51,809 bases of DNA from Halioglobus sp. (GCA_028825045.1 JAPKAY010000025.1:1-51809), one strand, 5' to 3'; shown: positions 9,375-18,847, numbered from the stretch's first letter. Notes: generated by a model not told the origin, from the letters alone. Made by a program: numbers and translations.

Positions 9375-10112
9375 CTGCTGCTGCAACCCCATACGCGCGA
9401 AGCCTGGGTTGTCCTCGCCAGGGACCACCAACACCTGCTCGCTACCTAACGCAGCAAGACTGGCGGCGACGACTGTATCCGCGGCCATCCACATTTGCTC
9501 TGGCACCCTGGTACGGTCAAAGCCGTTCTCCGCCATGGGATCGTGAAATTCTGTGCGCGTAAATCCAGGGCACAGCGCCTGCACTTCAATACCCGTCCCG
9601 ACTAACTCCGCCTGCAACGCCAGCGAATAGTAATTCAGGAAGGCCTTGGTGGCGCCGTATACTGCCATTCCCTTGCCGGGAACAAAACTGCCCAGTGAAG
9701 ACACATTGATAACGACACCCCTACCCCGTTCGCGCATGAACGGGATGACCGCGCGGCACAGGGTAATGCTGGCGTCGATATGAAGGTTCACCATCGCACG
9801 CTGACCCTCAATGGGCAGGTCGGCAAAATTGCCAAAAGTACTGAAACCCGCATTGTTGACCAGGTAATCAACCGGACCCTGTTGGCGTATCGCCTCCATG
9901 GTTTTCGCGACGCCCTCGACGCTACCAAGATCCGCTTCCAGACAATGAACTTCAGCAGTACCGGCCAAGTCCCTTGCCAAAGCGACGAGCCTGTCCTCAC
10001 GGCGGGCTACCGCAATAATGACATCGCAACGGGATGCCAGTTGCCGGCAAAACTCCCTGCCCAACCCCGCAGATGCGCCTGTCACCAACGCTGTTACTTT
10101 ATGTGCGGACAT
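9360..10112 (-). CDS. SDR-family NAD(P)-dependent oxidoreductase
   Basis: Classical short-chain dehydrogenase of 250 residues. The cofactor motif TGASAGLG is at 11-18, the NNAG motif near 86-89, and the catalytic Ser139, Tyr152 and Lys156 (YGATK) are all present, so it should be active. Similar to the DltE/YqjQ-like group that acts on ketones or acyl chains, but the substrate cannot be read from sequence. It overlaps the end of dapE by 15 bp in a convergent arrangement and lies 94 bp after rsmJ on the same strand. Confidence 0.88.
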   Translation of the reverse strand: MSAHKVTALVTGASAGLGREFCRQLASRCDVIIAVARREDRLVALARDLAGTAEVHCLEADLGSVEGVAKTMEAIRQQGPVDYLVNNAGFSTFGNFADLPIEGQRAMVNLHIDASITLCRAVIPFMRERGRGVVINVSSLGSFVPGKGMAVYGATKAFLNYYSLALQAELVGTGIEVQALCPGFTRTEFHDPMAENGFDRTRVPEQMWMAADTVVAASLAALGSEQVLVVPGEDNPGFARMGLQQQLDAL

Positions 10113-10206
10113 GAACTCTCCCGGTGGTTCTCGGTAACGGTGATCGGCTTAAGGTGAAGCACACAGTTCACGCTTGTGTGTGACCGACCCTGCAGTGTAA
10201 ATCAGA

Positions 10207-11025
10207 TCAGGACAGTTTGCGGTGCACGTAGACATCAAAACGCACCGCGCTGCCTGTTATGTGATGTGACGGTGGAGGCCCCGCCAGACTGGGTGCCTTT
10301 GCAGGCCGTTTGACCACTACTCTAGCGGTATTGAGCGCTAATGCCCAGTCCAATAGCGGACCCGCTTCCTCGGCATTCGAGGAATTGTCTAACAGCGTCT
10401 GTACTAGTGCCATCTCCTTTTTTACCGCCGCACTCTTACTACGCTGGGGGAACATCGGGTCCAGGTAAACCACATCCACGCCCTGAAGGTCGCTAACCTT
10501 CAGCGTGCGAACATCACCAGAACGCAAATGCATACGCTGCGATACCGCGGCAAGCCAGGGGTCGCCTGTCTCTGCGGCGACGCGCATACCGGCACGCAAT
10601 AACTCAACCATGAGAGGCTCGCGCTCACACAACGTCACCAGACAGCCCAAGTCGGCGAGCACAAAAGCGTCACGACCCAATCCCGCGGTTGCATCCAATA
10701 CGCTCAATGGGGATTTTTTACCTACACCCACCGCCCGGCCCAATAATTCGTTGGCGCCAGAACGGCGACGATGGCGCATACCGTCACTACCGAAATCCAC
10801 AAATACCGGTCCGGGTGCTCCACGCCCTGTTTGCTGTAAATACAGTGCTGCAGCGTTAACAATAAGTACCGCGTTTCCGCTTTTGCAGTACACCGGATCG
10901 GATCCGGTTTCTAACAGGGGCAGGCCCAGTAGCGCAGCCAACTCGGCGGCACGCATTTCATCGACGGTCGCAGCGGCAATCAGTGCCAAGTGCAGCGAAT
11001 GGGGGCGCGATTCAGAATTCGCCAA
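10207..11025 (-). CDS. rsmJ: 16S rRNA (guanine-1516-N2)-methyltransferase
   Basis: RsmJ (YhiQ) methylates G1516 of 16S rRNA using SAM. The 272-residue protein shows the SAM-binding loop LDATAGLGRDA at 110-120 and the conserved LDPMFPQR block at about 188-195 that identifies this family. The start follows the end of the HD gene by 6 bp, so it may be translated from the same mRNA as the cyclase/HD pair even though the functions look unrelated. Confidence 0.93.
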   Translation of the reverse strand: MANSESRPHSLHLALIAAATVDEMRAAELAALLGLPLLETGSDPVYCKSGNAVLIVNAAALYLQQTGRGAPGPVFVDFGSDGMRHRRRSGANELLGRAVGVGKKSPLSVLDATAGLGRDAFVLADLGCLVTLCEREPLMVELLRAGMRVAAETGDPWLAAVSQRMHLRSGDVRTLKVSDLQGVDVVYLDPMFPQRSKSAAVKKEMALVQTLLDNSSNAEEAGPLLDWALALNTARVVVKRPAKAPSLAGPPPSHHITGSAVRFDVYVHRKLS

Positions 11026-11031
11026 GACGTT

Positions 11032-11934
11032 TCAATCCCCGCTACTGGCCAGCATAGCCTCCAGGCGACTGTAGTTGTGCTGGATCGCCTCCATGTACAA
11101 ATGCTGGCCGTCAAAATGATCCGCTGCGTACTGGTGCATACTGTCAAAGTGGCCATCAAGTCGAACCTCAATGGCCGTACGCATAAATCCAGGGGTCTGC
11201 TGCATTAGTTGTTCTGGCGAACGGTAAAGGACGCCTTTATAGGGCACTTGGGTCTCTTCGCCGGCCATGCCGCCAGCGGCAAACTCCTCAAATAGAAAGT
11301 CGCGACACTTTTGTACGTAAGCAACATCGGCCATTTGCGCTATAAGATCCGCCGAGCCCAGCAATTTCCCCAGCACATGTTCCTGCTCATTGGCCACATA
11401 AAGATCGCGAGGATCCACTTCATAGCCGGTAAAATGGAGAATGCGCGCACAGGGGTCCACCATGTACTGCAGGCCGACGCGTGGAAAGTAGTCTGAGATG
11501 AACCGAATTCCGCGGCTCACGTGTACACGAGTATAGGCTGCGCCATTCTTGTGGCGAGTGTCTCGCGTTCGTCGAATATACCCCGAGTCGTGAAAGAGCG
11601 CGGCGCCAATACCGATCATGGCCTCATCCGGCGCAAGTCCATCATCGGTCGGATGACGTCGGCCATGGCCATCTATGAGACGCGCCATCGCGAGCGTAAC
11701 ATCCAGCACATGATGAGCGTTGTGGTAGCGCACATCACATTCTCGGAACCCGGGATAGGTGCCGTTGTAGAGTCGACTGAAATCACCAAACAACACCGGA
11801 AGAGGTGCAAAATCGAAACCCGGATACCGCTTACCGAGTATTTGCATTACCTCCCCCATGACGGCCTTCGGATCAGACACATCTACGCTGTTGCTAACGT
11901 CCATATGTCCAGCTCGCTGAATTTGCCCCACCAT
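11032..11934 (-). CDS. HD-domain phosphohydrolase resembling class I cyclic-nucleotide phosphodiesterase
   Basis: 300-residue protein from the ATG at 11934; an alternative ATG at 11904 is possible. The YHNAHHVLDV block (about 70-79), the LFHDSGY block (His115/Asp116) and a later GSADL (Asp196) supply an HD metal-site triad. The spacing and the YHN-x-x-H-x-x-DV form resemble the catalytic domain of eukaryotic-type class I cyclic-nucleotide phosphodiesterases more than RelA/SpoT or HD-GYP proteins (no GYP motif). No membrane segment is seen. The gene lies 7 bp downstream of a class III cyclase-like gene, which supports hydrolysis of a cyclic nucleotide; that is inference. Confidence 0.72.
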   Translation of the reverse strand: MVGQIQRAGHMDVSNSVDVSDPKAVMGEVMQILGKRYPGFDFAPLPVLFGDFSRLYNGTYPGFRECDVRYHNAHHVLDVTLAMARLIDGHGRRHPTDDGLAPDEAMIGIGAALFHDSGYIRRTRDTRHKNGAAYTRVHVSRGIRFISDYFPRVGLQYMVDPCARILHFTGYEVDPRDLYVANEQEHVLGKLLGSADLIAQMADVAYVQKCRDFLFEEFAAGGMAGEETQVPYKGVLYRSPEQLMQQTPGFMRTAIEVRLDGHFDSMHQYAADHFDGQHLYMEAIQHNYSRLEAMLASSGD

Positions 11935-11941
11935 CAAAAAT

Positions 11942-13405
11942 TTAGTCCTCAGTTATGGTTTTAACGCTGCGCTTTTTAAGCATACTTGCCAGGTCATCGA
12001 ACAGGACCTCAGCTGTCGGCGCCGCCCCCGAGCGCTCCGCCTCGTTCTCCTGTGAGATAATTGCCTGAGCGCGATGAGGCAACTTTTCGCCGCCCAGCCC
12101 CAGGGAAAGAGGCCTGCCTTCCAAATCAATGTCTATTTGAAGGTTATAGGCAAAGCGCGACAGTCCGTGCTTATCAACGATGCGAAAGCGACGCGGCCGG
12201 GACTGGCTGTCCTGCTCCACACCCTCCGTAAGCCAACATGTGATGGCGTCGATAGGCTTGCCCGACAGCGGGATACCTTGCAGGGCCGGCAATACACGAC
12301 TAACCGCATTAACAAACGAAGTCGCCGATACCGCCGTTATCGACTGGACACTCTCAGAGCCCGGAACCGCTTGCTCACAATGGAATTCACCAATAAACAC
12401 CTGGTTCGCTTGAGCCAAATCCAGCATACGCGCGAGCTCAATAGTGACGTCGCCGACAATGAAACTCAACACAGAGGGATTCACACCTTCGGCCTGATAC
12501 AGCTCATAGTGACCACCTATGTGATATCCGGTTCGAATCACCGGTACCGTATGGCCACGGGAAGCCGCCTGCGCAACCGCATTATCCGCCACTACCAGCA
12601 ACATAAAAATAAACAGATCCTGATTCGCGCTAGGGCTCAAGTCCCGATTCCAGATGTAATACCCATCGCCGGTCGTGGTACGGGCAAAATTAATGTCAAT
12701 ACCTTGCGCCAACAGCTTGTTGTAGGCAGAATTTAGAGAGTAAGAGAGACTGTTTAACTGGCTCGCTTGTTCGAACGGGGTATAAAGGGAGAAGTCCACA
12801 ATATCGAACAACAATACTGCACGACTCTCAACGTAGCTTAGTCCGTAACGCTTTATGACCTGCTCAACAGCTCCCAGAACCTGCGCGTCTTCTGACAATG
12901 CTGTCTTCAGTTTTATGAAGGTAGGCGAAACATCGAGCCGCTCACTGACAGCAAATATTTCCTCACGGGTCTTTCGCCGTTGACCAGAGATCAGTTCGCG
13001 GACAAATGCCTCATTGGTTCGGCTATCATCTGTCTGAGCACCCCCGGTGGCGCAGTAGTTACCCAGAAAATAGTGTGGTACAAAAATAACAAGGACGCCG
13101 CGTTCGTCAGAACTCCAACAAAGCACGATATTCTGCCCCAGCCGCCACTGCTTCCGCAGCGTAGTTTCCAGCGCCTTGAGGTTGCCTCGTTGAACGATAT
13201 TTATTGCACTGGGAGACTCTGCGCCGCTCGCAATTTCCGCTCCGTCACCAGACTTCCCTCGCCCCACATCCTCTGTGTCGCTCGATCTTGGCATCTCGAT
13301 TCTCGTCTCAGTCGGCCCAAAGTAGTAGTGAACTGCATTAGAACTACTGGCATTATAAAGGCCTGTGGGCGTGGGAGCCATGCCTGACATATGAGAAACA
13401 GCCAC
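11942..13405 (-). CDS. class III adenylate/guanylate cyclase-like protein
   Basis: 487 residues from a GTG at 13405; an in-frame ATG at 13390 is an equally good start. The N-terminal 190 residues match no domain I recognise and show no signal or membrane segment. A nucleotide cyclase homology domain follows: LLFDIVDFS supplies the first metal Asp (201) and TTGDGYYIW the second (247), with a later GDVTIELARML block typical of cyclases. The residue that is usually Lys (adenylyl) or Glu (guanylyl) before the GD appears to be Thr243, so base preference is unclear. Co-transcribed with the downstream HD phosphodiesterase-like gene and divergent from an LRR lipoprotein gene. Confidence 0.75.
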   Translation of the reverse strand: MAVSHMSGMAPTPTGLYNASSSNAVHYYFGPTETRIEMPRSSDTEDVGRGKSGDGAEIASGAESPSAINIVQRGNLKALETTLRKQWRLGQNIVLCWSSDERGVLVIFVPHYFLGNYCATGGAQTDDSRTNEAFVRELISGQRRKTREEIFAVSERLDVSPTFIKLKTALSEDAQVLGAVEQVIKRYGLSYVESRAVLLFDIVDFSLYTPFEQASQLNSLSYSLNSAYNKLLAQGIDINFARTTTGDGYYIWNRDLSPSANQDLFIFMLLVVADNAVAQAASRGHTVPVIRTGYHIGGHYELYQAEGVNPSVLSFIVGDVTIELARMLDLAQANQVFIGEFHCEQAVPGSESVQSITAVSATSFVNAVSRVLPALQGIPLSGKPIDAITCWLTEGVEQDSQSRPRRFRIVDKHGLSRFAYNLQIDIDLEGRPLSLGLGGEKLPHRAQAIISQENEAERSGAAPTAEVLFDDLASMLKKRSVKTITED

Positions 13406-13448
13406 GATCAGTCAGTGATTTCAATAACAGATAGGAGCACTATACATA

Positions 13449-13946
13449 ATGCACCGTTTGAACTATTTCCTTGTTTCTCTGGCATTCTTATTCCTATGTG
13501 CCTGTCAGGACTACGATTTCAAGGTAAACGAAAAAATCGTCTACGCCCCAATACCACTGTTTCGTGACTTCAGTACTCCCGACCCGGGCTTAACAAGCTG
13601 CCTGGAGCAGGCGATCAACGATGGCGCCATTACCGCCGCACAGCAACTGACCTCCGTCGATTGCAGTTTCGCCGGCATTGAAAGCGTGGAGGGCCTGGCC
13701 ACCTTTAACGGCCTGATAGCGTTGCGGCTATCATCCAACCAGGTTCGCAATCTTGTCGAAATCAACAAGCTCGCTGCGTTAGAGGTGTTGTATTTGGACG
13801 ATAATCAGGTCATTGACCCCGTACCACTTTACGCTCTGCGCGCCCTACGCTATCTGGATCTCTCCGGTAATCAGGCTCTACAGTGCCCCAAAGAGGGTAA
13901 TCTTGAACAGCTGGAAACACTTGTTCTCCCCAAACACTGCAACTGA
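13449..13946 (+). CDS. leucine-rich-repeat lipoprotein
   Basis: 165-residue exported protein. The N-terminus MHRLNYFLVSLAFLFLCAC has a hydrophobic core ending in a lipobox-like LCAC, so it is probably lipid-anchored. Residues about 68-160 contain three to four SDS22/internalin-type leucine-rich repeats with the LxxLxLxxN pattern (LRLSSNQV, LYLDDNQV, LDLSGNQ). Such domains bind proteins. Only 43 bp separate its start from the start of the divergent cyclase gene, so the two probably share a control region. Function unknown. Confidence 0.78.
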   Translation: MHRLNYFLVSLAFLFLCACQDYDFKVNEKIVYAPIPLFRDFSTPDPGLTSCLEQAINDGAITAAQQLTSVDCSFAGIESVEGLATFNGLIALRLSSNQVRNLVEINKLAALEVLYLDDNQVIDPVPLYALRALRYLDLSGNQALQCPKEGNLEQLETLVLPKHCN

Positions 13947-14036
13947 TTTACTCGCTGAGATCGCTCCTGAGAGACCGTTTAAATAATTTATCGGCAGGCT
14001 AGCGCAAAGGTGTGCCGCGAGGAATCCTCATCGGGG

Positions 14037-14079
14037 TTTTACCGGCAGGAACGAGAAGGAACTCACAACTCCGGTAAAA
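14037..14079. repeat. inverted repeat in a gene-free stretch (possible terminator)
   Basis: TTTTACCGG (14037-14045) and CCGGTAAAA (14071-14079) form a perfect 9-bp inverted repeat with a 25-nt loop, followed on the plus strand by ATTTTCT. It lies in the 268-bp gap between the LRR lipoprotein and the convergent MBL gene and could end transcription from either side. Nothing else recognisable lies in 13947-14214. Confidence 0.4.
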
Positions 14080-14214
14080 ATTTTCTGGCGTCACTTGTTG
14101 GGATGCGTGTTGGGGTGGATCAGCTAAAAACAAAGAATCTAGCGTAGGTGTGCAAACGTAATTTTTGAAACTTCAATAGTGAAACTAAAGCTCGGGAGTC
14201 CGGATGGGCACCCT

Positions 14215-14982
14215 TTAGGTGGCCCCAGCGATATCCAGCCAGTCAAACCCGCTCGTCTGCTCAGCAAATATCACTCTTTCAAGGGTATCAAATACAGACA
14301 GCAGCGCATCCTCCGTAAGATCCAGACGGTTATTCTTCTCACTGATATGCGCCACTACCAGATGGCGCAAACTGGCACTATCAATCTGGTGCAGAAATTC
14401 TGCTGCCTGCTGGTTGCTAAGATGTCCCCAATCCCCACCCACACGGCGTTTCAAATGCGGTGGATACGGCCCGTCCAGTAACAGCGGAAGATCGTGATTA
14501 AATTCCAGTAAAAGGCTGTGGCATCCGCGAAATTTATCGACAACATGGGGCGTAATACTGCCCAAGTCCGTCAGAATTCCCAGGCGGTAACCCTTCCATT
14601 CCAGGCGGTATTGGCAGGGTTCAGCGGCATCATGGGGCACAGCAACAGCTTTGACCGACAGACATCCAATGGTGAAGTCGTCCTCACAGTTAAAGCAACG
14701 CAATTCGTTACTGCCATCACAGCGCCCGGTGCTGGAAGTGCCGTACGTTAGGTAAACAGGAATCTGAAACTTGCGTGACAGGGCAGCGACGCCGCTGCTG
14801 TGATCAGAGTGCTCATGGGTAACTAAAATGGCGTCAAGTTGCTGAGGCTCAACATCCAGGCGAGACAAGCGTCTGACGGTGTCGCGCAATGAAAACCCGC
14901 AGTCAATCATCACCAGCGTGTCGCCGGCCCTAACCAGTGTGGCATTGCCTTTGCTGCCCGACCCCAAAGAGGCAAATTGCAC
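14215..14982 (-). CDS. MBL-fold metallo-hydrolase (YycJ/WalJ-like)
   Basis: 255-residue metallo-beta-lactamase-fold protein. The metal-binding THEHSDH motif is at 55-61, the N-terminus MQFASLGSGSKGN is typical of the YycJ/PhnP-like group, and further metal ligands (VPHD, LTDLG, HLSN, VAHIS) follow in order. This group includes single-strand exonucleases and phosphodiesterases. It starts 20 bp after bamC, and the order dapA-bamC-MBL is common in gammaproteobacteria, often followed by purC; here purC is not present. Exact substrate unknown. Confidence 0.85.
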   Translation of the reverse strand: MQFASLGSGSKGNATLVRAGDTLVMIDCGFSLRDTVRRLSRLDVEPQQLDAILVTHEHSDHSSGVAALSRKFQIPVYLTYGTSSTGRCDGSNELRCFNCEDDFTIGCLSVKAVAVPHDAAEPCQYRLEWKGYRLGILTDLGSITPHVVDKFRGCHSLLLEFNHDLPLLLDGPYPPHLKRRVGGDWGHLSNQQAAEFLHQIDSASLRHLVVAHISEKNNRLDLTEDALLSVFDTLERVIFAEQTSGFDWLDIAGAT

Positions 14983-15002
14983 GGGAAACCTCGTCTGAAA
15001 TG

Positions 15003-16061
15003 CTAGTCGATGTTGCCTTTGATGAGAGCCAGCAGGCCCTGTTCTTCCCGCTTATCGAAGAGCGCAACTGAATCCTGAGATTGCAGTCTGATGCTCACCG
15101 ACTTATCAGGCTGGGCCTTCATCGTCACCAAGAATAATTGGCCGGCCATGGGATGCCCTTCATCACTGCTCCACATCCAATCGAGCCACCCCGCCTCATC
15201 GCCGTCCTCTGGACCAAGAAGGCGCACGTAATATATACCCGCGCTGCGGTCGCGATCGGTGATTTCAAAAGTAGACTCCTCCAGCGCTCGACCCAGCGAT
15301 GCCCAGGCGCGATCGTACGGCAGTTCAAGTCGAATATAGGTGTATCCCCCGGGCGCTTCCTGCATGGAAATCTTGCCGCCGGCACTAATTCCCTGCTCTG
15401 CAATCATGGACACGGGCGGCGATTCGGCGCTGTCAGCCAGGTATTGTGCGATGGCACGTAACATCTCAGCAGCCTGTGCGGTATCATCGGATTTAGCCGG
15501 CCACGCGTTCACGTTGCCCGCCTGGTCCATCTGCAAGACATGTAATTCGCTGGTGCCGCGCTGCACTCCTTGCTCCATGCGAAAGCGAAAACGCGATGCC
15601 ATAGATTGACCCTCGACCGTGAACCATCCGGTTTCCATGATGCCAGCACGGGCGTCCACGCGCGCAACCTGCATACCTGAAGCCGACATAAAGCTGCGCA
15701 CCTGCGGCCACACCTGCCCAGGAGGAACACTTATCAACGCCCAGCTTTCATCGCCAAGTTTTTGAATACGCACAATTTCCGACCCGGAAGCCCCACTCAC
15801 CAGTGGCGCTGGCCGGGGTACTTCAAATTCTCCCTCGGCAAGAAAGTTATCCTCGACCTTCGGGATAACATAAATTTCTCGCAGCGCTGCAGTGTCCATA
15901 CCCTTGGGCACAGTAATAGGCTGTAGTTGAGGTGCCTTCTTATAGTCTTCAGATCGATCACGAAACAGACCTTTATCACCAAGCAGGGACCCACACCCGG
16001 TACCGGTCAACAACAGGGCGCTTAATAGCCCAACCTTCACCACCTTCATCTGCATTTTCAT
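15003..16061 (-). CDS. bamC: outer membrane protein assembly factor BamC (lipoprotein)
   Basis: BamC (NlpB) is an accessory lipoprotein of the BAM complex that inserts beta-barrel proteins into the outer membrane. The frame is open upstream, but the ATG at 16061 sits after a GGCGGGAG ribosome-binding site inside dapA and begins a proper lipoprotein signal (MKMQMKVVKVGLLSALLLTG then TGCGS). The mature protein starts with an unstructured stretch followed by two helix-grip domains, giving 352 residues. The start overlaps the dapA stop by one base (TGATG), and dapA-bamC is the classical arrangement. Confidence 0.9.
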   Translation of the reverse strand: MKMQMKVVKVGLLSALLLTGTGCGSLLGDKGLFRDRSEDYKKAPQLQPITVPKGMDTAALREIYVIPKVEDNFLAEGEFEVPRPAPLVSGASGSEIVRIQKLGDESWALISVPPGQVWPQVRSFMSASGMQVARVDARAGIMETGWFTVEGQSMASRFRFRMEQGVQRGTSELHVLQMDQAGNVNAWPAKSDDTAQAAEMLRAIAQYLADSAESPPVSMIAEQGISAGGKISMQEAPGGYTYIRLELPYDRAWASLGRALEESTFEITDRDRSAGIYYVRLLGPEDGDEAGWLDWMWSSDEGHPMAGQLFLVTMKAQPDKSVSIRLQSQDSVALFDKREEQGLLALIKGNID

Positions 16062-16933
16062 CAAACTCCCGCCACTTCCAGGGCATCGAGAACTGTTGCG
16101 TGATACTGCTCGTCCAGCGACGTCAGGGGCAGGCGAATACCCTCCCCGATAATTCCACGCTGATGTAGGGCCCATTTTACCGGAATGGGGTTCGGCTCTA
16201 AAAACAGAGCCTTGTTCAAAGGCGCCAATTGACGGTCAATTGCCTGCGCCTGTTCCCGGTCGCCAGCCAATGCCAACTGGCACATCCGGGCCACTAGCAC
16301 CGGGGCCACATTTGCAGTAACAGAAATACTGCCACTTCCGCCGCCGAGTATGAGCTCCATTGCGGTGGGATCATCACCAGAATAAATGGCAATCTCCTCG
16401 CCGCAGCGCTGGATGAGCTCTCGGCCACGCGGCAACTCACCGGTCGCGTCCTTGATTCCCGTGATGTTCTCAAGCCCGGCCAGCCGAACCACCGTGTCAT
16501 TGCTCATATCAACAGCGGTACGTCCGGGCACATTGTAGAGAATCTGCGGCACAGTAACCGCCTCCGCAATGGCCTTGAAGTGTTCGTATAGGCCCTGTTG
16601 GGTGGGGCGATTATAGTAGGGGGTGACCAGGAGACAGGCATCTGCTCCGGCCTCTGCCGCTGCCGCAGTGAAATCAATAGCTTCCACTGTGGAGTTGGAA
16701 CCGGTCCCTGCGACCACCGGAATGCGCCCTGCCGTGTACCGCACACAAAATCTAACGACTTCACAATGCTCTTTCGGATTTAGTGTAGAGCTTTCTCCGG
16801 TTGTACCCACCGCCCCTATGGCAGCAGTACCAGAGTCCAGGTGCCAGTCTATAAGCCGCTCCAGACAATTCCAATCCACGCCGCCATCAGCGTGCATGGG
16901 CGTAACCAATGCGACGATACTACCGGTAATCAT
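16061..16933 (-). CDS. dapA: 4-hydroxy-tetrahydrodipicolinate synthase
   Basis: Condenses pyruvate with aspartate semialdehyde, the first committed step to DAP and lysine, supplying substrate for dapD, dapC and dapE earlier in the window. 290 residues from the ATG at 16933 (MITGSIVALVTPM, the universal DapA N-terminus); the longer upstream frame is not used. Catalytic residues are present: Lys161 (TGIKDATG), Tyr133 (YNVPGRT), Thr44-Thr45 (GTTGES) and Tyr107. Translationally coupled to bamC. Confidence 0.96.
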   Translation of the reverse strand: MITGSIVALVTPMHADGGVDWNCLERLIDWHLDSGTAAIGAVGTTGESSTLNPKEHCEVVRFCVRYTAGRIPVVAGTGSNSTVEAIDFTAAAAEAGADACLLVTPYYNRPTQQGLYEHFKAIAEAVTVPQILYNVPGRTAVDMSNDTVVRLAGLENITGIKDATGELPRGRELIQRCGEEIAIYSGDDPTAMELILGGGSGSISVTANVAPVLVARMCQLALAGDREQAQAIDRQLAPLNKALFLEPNPIPVKWALHQRGIIGEGIRLPLTSLDEQYHATVLDALEVAGV

Positions 16934-17148
16934 TGACTGTCTCCGCAACATGACCAGTGGGCTGCGAGTCTGCGCACAGATATCCCCTGAGAAGCCCGCC
17001 ATTATCCATGACAGCGGCAGGATGACAACCTAGCGCTATCACCCCCTGACAAAATAAGATCAAGCGGCGGTCGCTCTGGTGGCGTAACATAATACCGGTG
17101 CGGCGGTTGTTCGACACAACCAGCCCTTTGGTAATGGAGAACCCTGAT

Positions 17149-17655
17149 ATGAGATTACAGCCCGCGATAGTCGCAGTACTGGTGTTTTGCGCCTGCTGGA
17201 GCTCGACCGGCGCCTTCGCGGGGGGGCCACCACGAGTAGGTGATCTGTCTAAGTTGGATCTTGAATTTATGTCGCAGCAGCGTCAGTCACTACAGGATAT
17301 GGCGGCACTCAATCTTGGTCGTCAGTTCAATGGTAACCGGGATCAGGACCTTGAATTACTGCAGGCCCTGTTGGACAGGAAGTTAGTAAGAGCCGACCAG
17401 ACCCTGGAGCTGCAGGCGATGGGGGTTATCATCGGTGATCTGCTGGCGAAAGAACTGGACATGCACTGGGTGATTTATGAAGACCGGGAGGGTCGCAGCC
17501 GCGCCCTGCGCTATAAAGCAACCGATGAGTTTCTGTTCCCGATCACCATGATCGCCAGGCGCCGGGAAGTGGGCAATCAGACACCCGTAGTCGATATTTA
17601 CCAAAAAGCTCACGGTATTATCTTTCAAAAGATACCGCCCCTACCCTTCCAGTAG
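17149..17655 (+). CDS. exported DUF3806-type protein
   Basis: 168 residues from the ATG at 17149, chosen because GGAG lies 7-10 bp upstream and a clean signal peptide follows (cleavage likely after GAFA, before GGPPR). The mature part, with an EL-MHWVIYEDREG-like block and a predicted mixed alpha/beta fold, resembles DUF3806 proteins of unknown function. It lies 61 bp before a four-gene MCE/ABC lipid transport operon on the same strand and may be co-expressed. Family assignment is from memory of the pattern, not from a search. Confidence 0.6.
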   Translation: MRLQPAIVAVLVFCACWSSTGAFAGGPPRVGDLSKLDLEFMSQQRQSLQDMAALNLGRQFNGNRDQDLELLQALLDRKLVRADQTLELQAMGVIIGDLLAKELDMHWVIYEDREGRSRALRYKATDEFLFPITMIARRREVGNQTPVVDIYQKAHGIIFQKIPPLPFQ

Positions 17656-17716
17656 TGAGTGGTATTTACCGGAGGCAGCAATTAGACTGGTCTCACCTCA
17701 CTCAATTCAAGAATCC

Positions 17717-18847
17717 ATGAGTTTACGCCCACCCCAATGCAGCTTACTTGGCAACGATCAGCATGCGGCTTCGCTCGTGCTCACCGGAGACTGGGTGCAA
17801 GGCCAGAATCCAGAGAGCTTCGGCGCATTCCGGGGTGAACTGGCGGGAGTACATTCAGGAAGCCTGACGGCTGACGGTGATCAATTAGGTACCTGGGATT
17901 CGGTGCTGATGGCTTTTTTACTACAGTGCCACGACTACTGCAAAATACAGGGCATCATCTTTGAAACGCGCAACATGCCACAGGGTGTGGACAAATTGCT
18001 AGCCGTTGCGACAGCAGTAGAACCTCACGATCCGCCCGCCGAAGAGGGCGCCTCCTGGTTGAGTGCCCTCAGTCCTGCAAGAATTCTGCACACGGTCTGG
18101 GAAGATATCCGGGGATCACTCGCATTTACCGGAGAGGTGTCTATCGCCCTCGCCCGCCTCGTTCGCGGCAAGGCCAACACACGCCTCACCGATTTCCTGA
18201 AGTTCTGTTTCCAGGCTGGCCCGGATGCCTTTGCCATCATCAGTCTCACCAGTGTCCTCGTCGGCATGATTCTGGGCTATCTTGGCGCCGTACAACTGTC
18301 GCAGTTTGGCGCGGAAATCTATGTTGCCGACCTGGTCGTGATCGGCATGCTGCGAGAAATGGGGGTACTGATGACAGCGGTAGTGATGGCCGGTCGCACC
18401 GGGGCAGCCTATGCGGCACAGCTGGGCACCATGCAAACCAACGAGGAAATTGACGCTATCACCACTATGGGTATCTCTCCGGTGGAGTTTCTGGTGGTGC
18501 CGAGAATGCTTGCGCTGATTATTATCATGCCATTGCTCACCATCTACGCTGATTTGCTGGGCATCGTCGGCGGCGGAATTGTCGCCGGCGGCATGGGTAT
18601 TTCCCCGGTTCAGTACATAACACAGGCCCAGGCGGCGCTAACGTTTACTGATATTTTTGTGGGCCTCTTGAAGGCACTGGTGTTCGCTGTCCTTATCGCC
18701 GTTGCCGGTTGTCGCGCAGGTATTAACTCTGGCAGAAGTTCCGCTGCGGTGGGTCAGGCTGCAACCAATGCCGTGGTCACGGCCATTGTCTATCTCATTG
18801 TTGCCGACGCTGCGGTCAACATTGTGTTTCAACAGTTGAGTATATGA
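17717..18847 (+). CDS. MlaE-family ABC permease with N-terminal STAS-like domain
   Basis: 376-residue inner-membrane permease of an MCE-type lipid transporter. The first roughly 110 residues are soluble and look like a STAS domain (the MlaB role in E. coli), fused to the permease. Residues about 165-376 contain the MlaE domain with five or so membrane segments and the conserved LREMGVLMTAVVMAGRTGAA and TNEEIDAITTMGI blocks that contact the ATPase. The start is ATG 17717. It overlaps the ATPase gene by 4 bp (ATGA). Confidence 0.88.
   Translation: MSLRPPQCSLLGNDQHAASLVLTGDWVQGQNPESFGAFRGELAGVHSGSLTADGDQLGTWDSVLMAFLLQCHDYCKIQGIIFETRNMPQGVDKLLAVATAVEPHDPPAEEGASWLSALSPARILHTVWEDIRGSLAFTGEVSIALARLVRGKANTRLTDFLKFCFQAGPDAFAIISLTSVLVGMILGYLGAVQLSQFGAEIYVADLVVIGMLREMGVLMTAVVMAGRTGAAYAAQLGTMQTNEEIDAITTMGISPVEFLVVPRMLALIIIMPLLTIYADLLGIVGGGIVAGGMGISPVQYITQAQAALTFTDIFVGLLKALVFAVLIAVAGCRAGINSGRSSAAVGQAATNAVVTAIVYLIVADAAVNIVFQQLSI

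Noticed and set aside
12074..12736. 220-codon plus-strand ORF opposite the cyclase gene
   Set aside because: Composition is Arg/Gln-rich, as in antisense frames, and the opposite strand encodes a protein with clear cyclase motifs.
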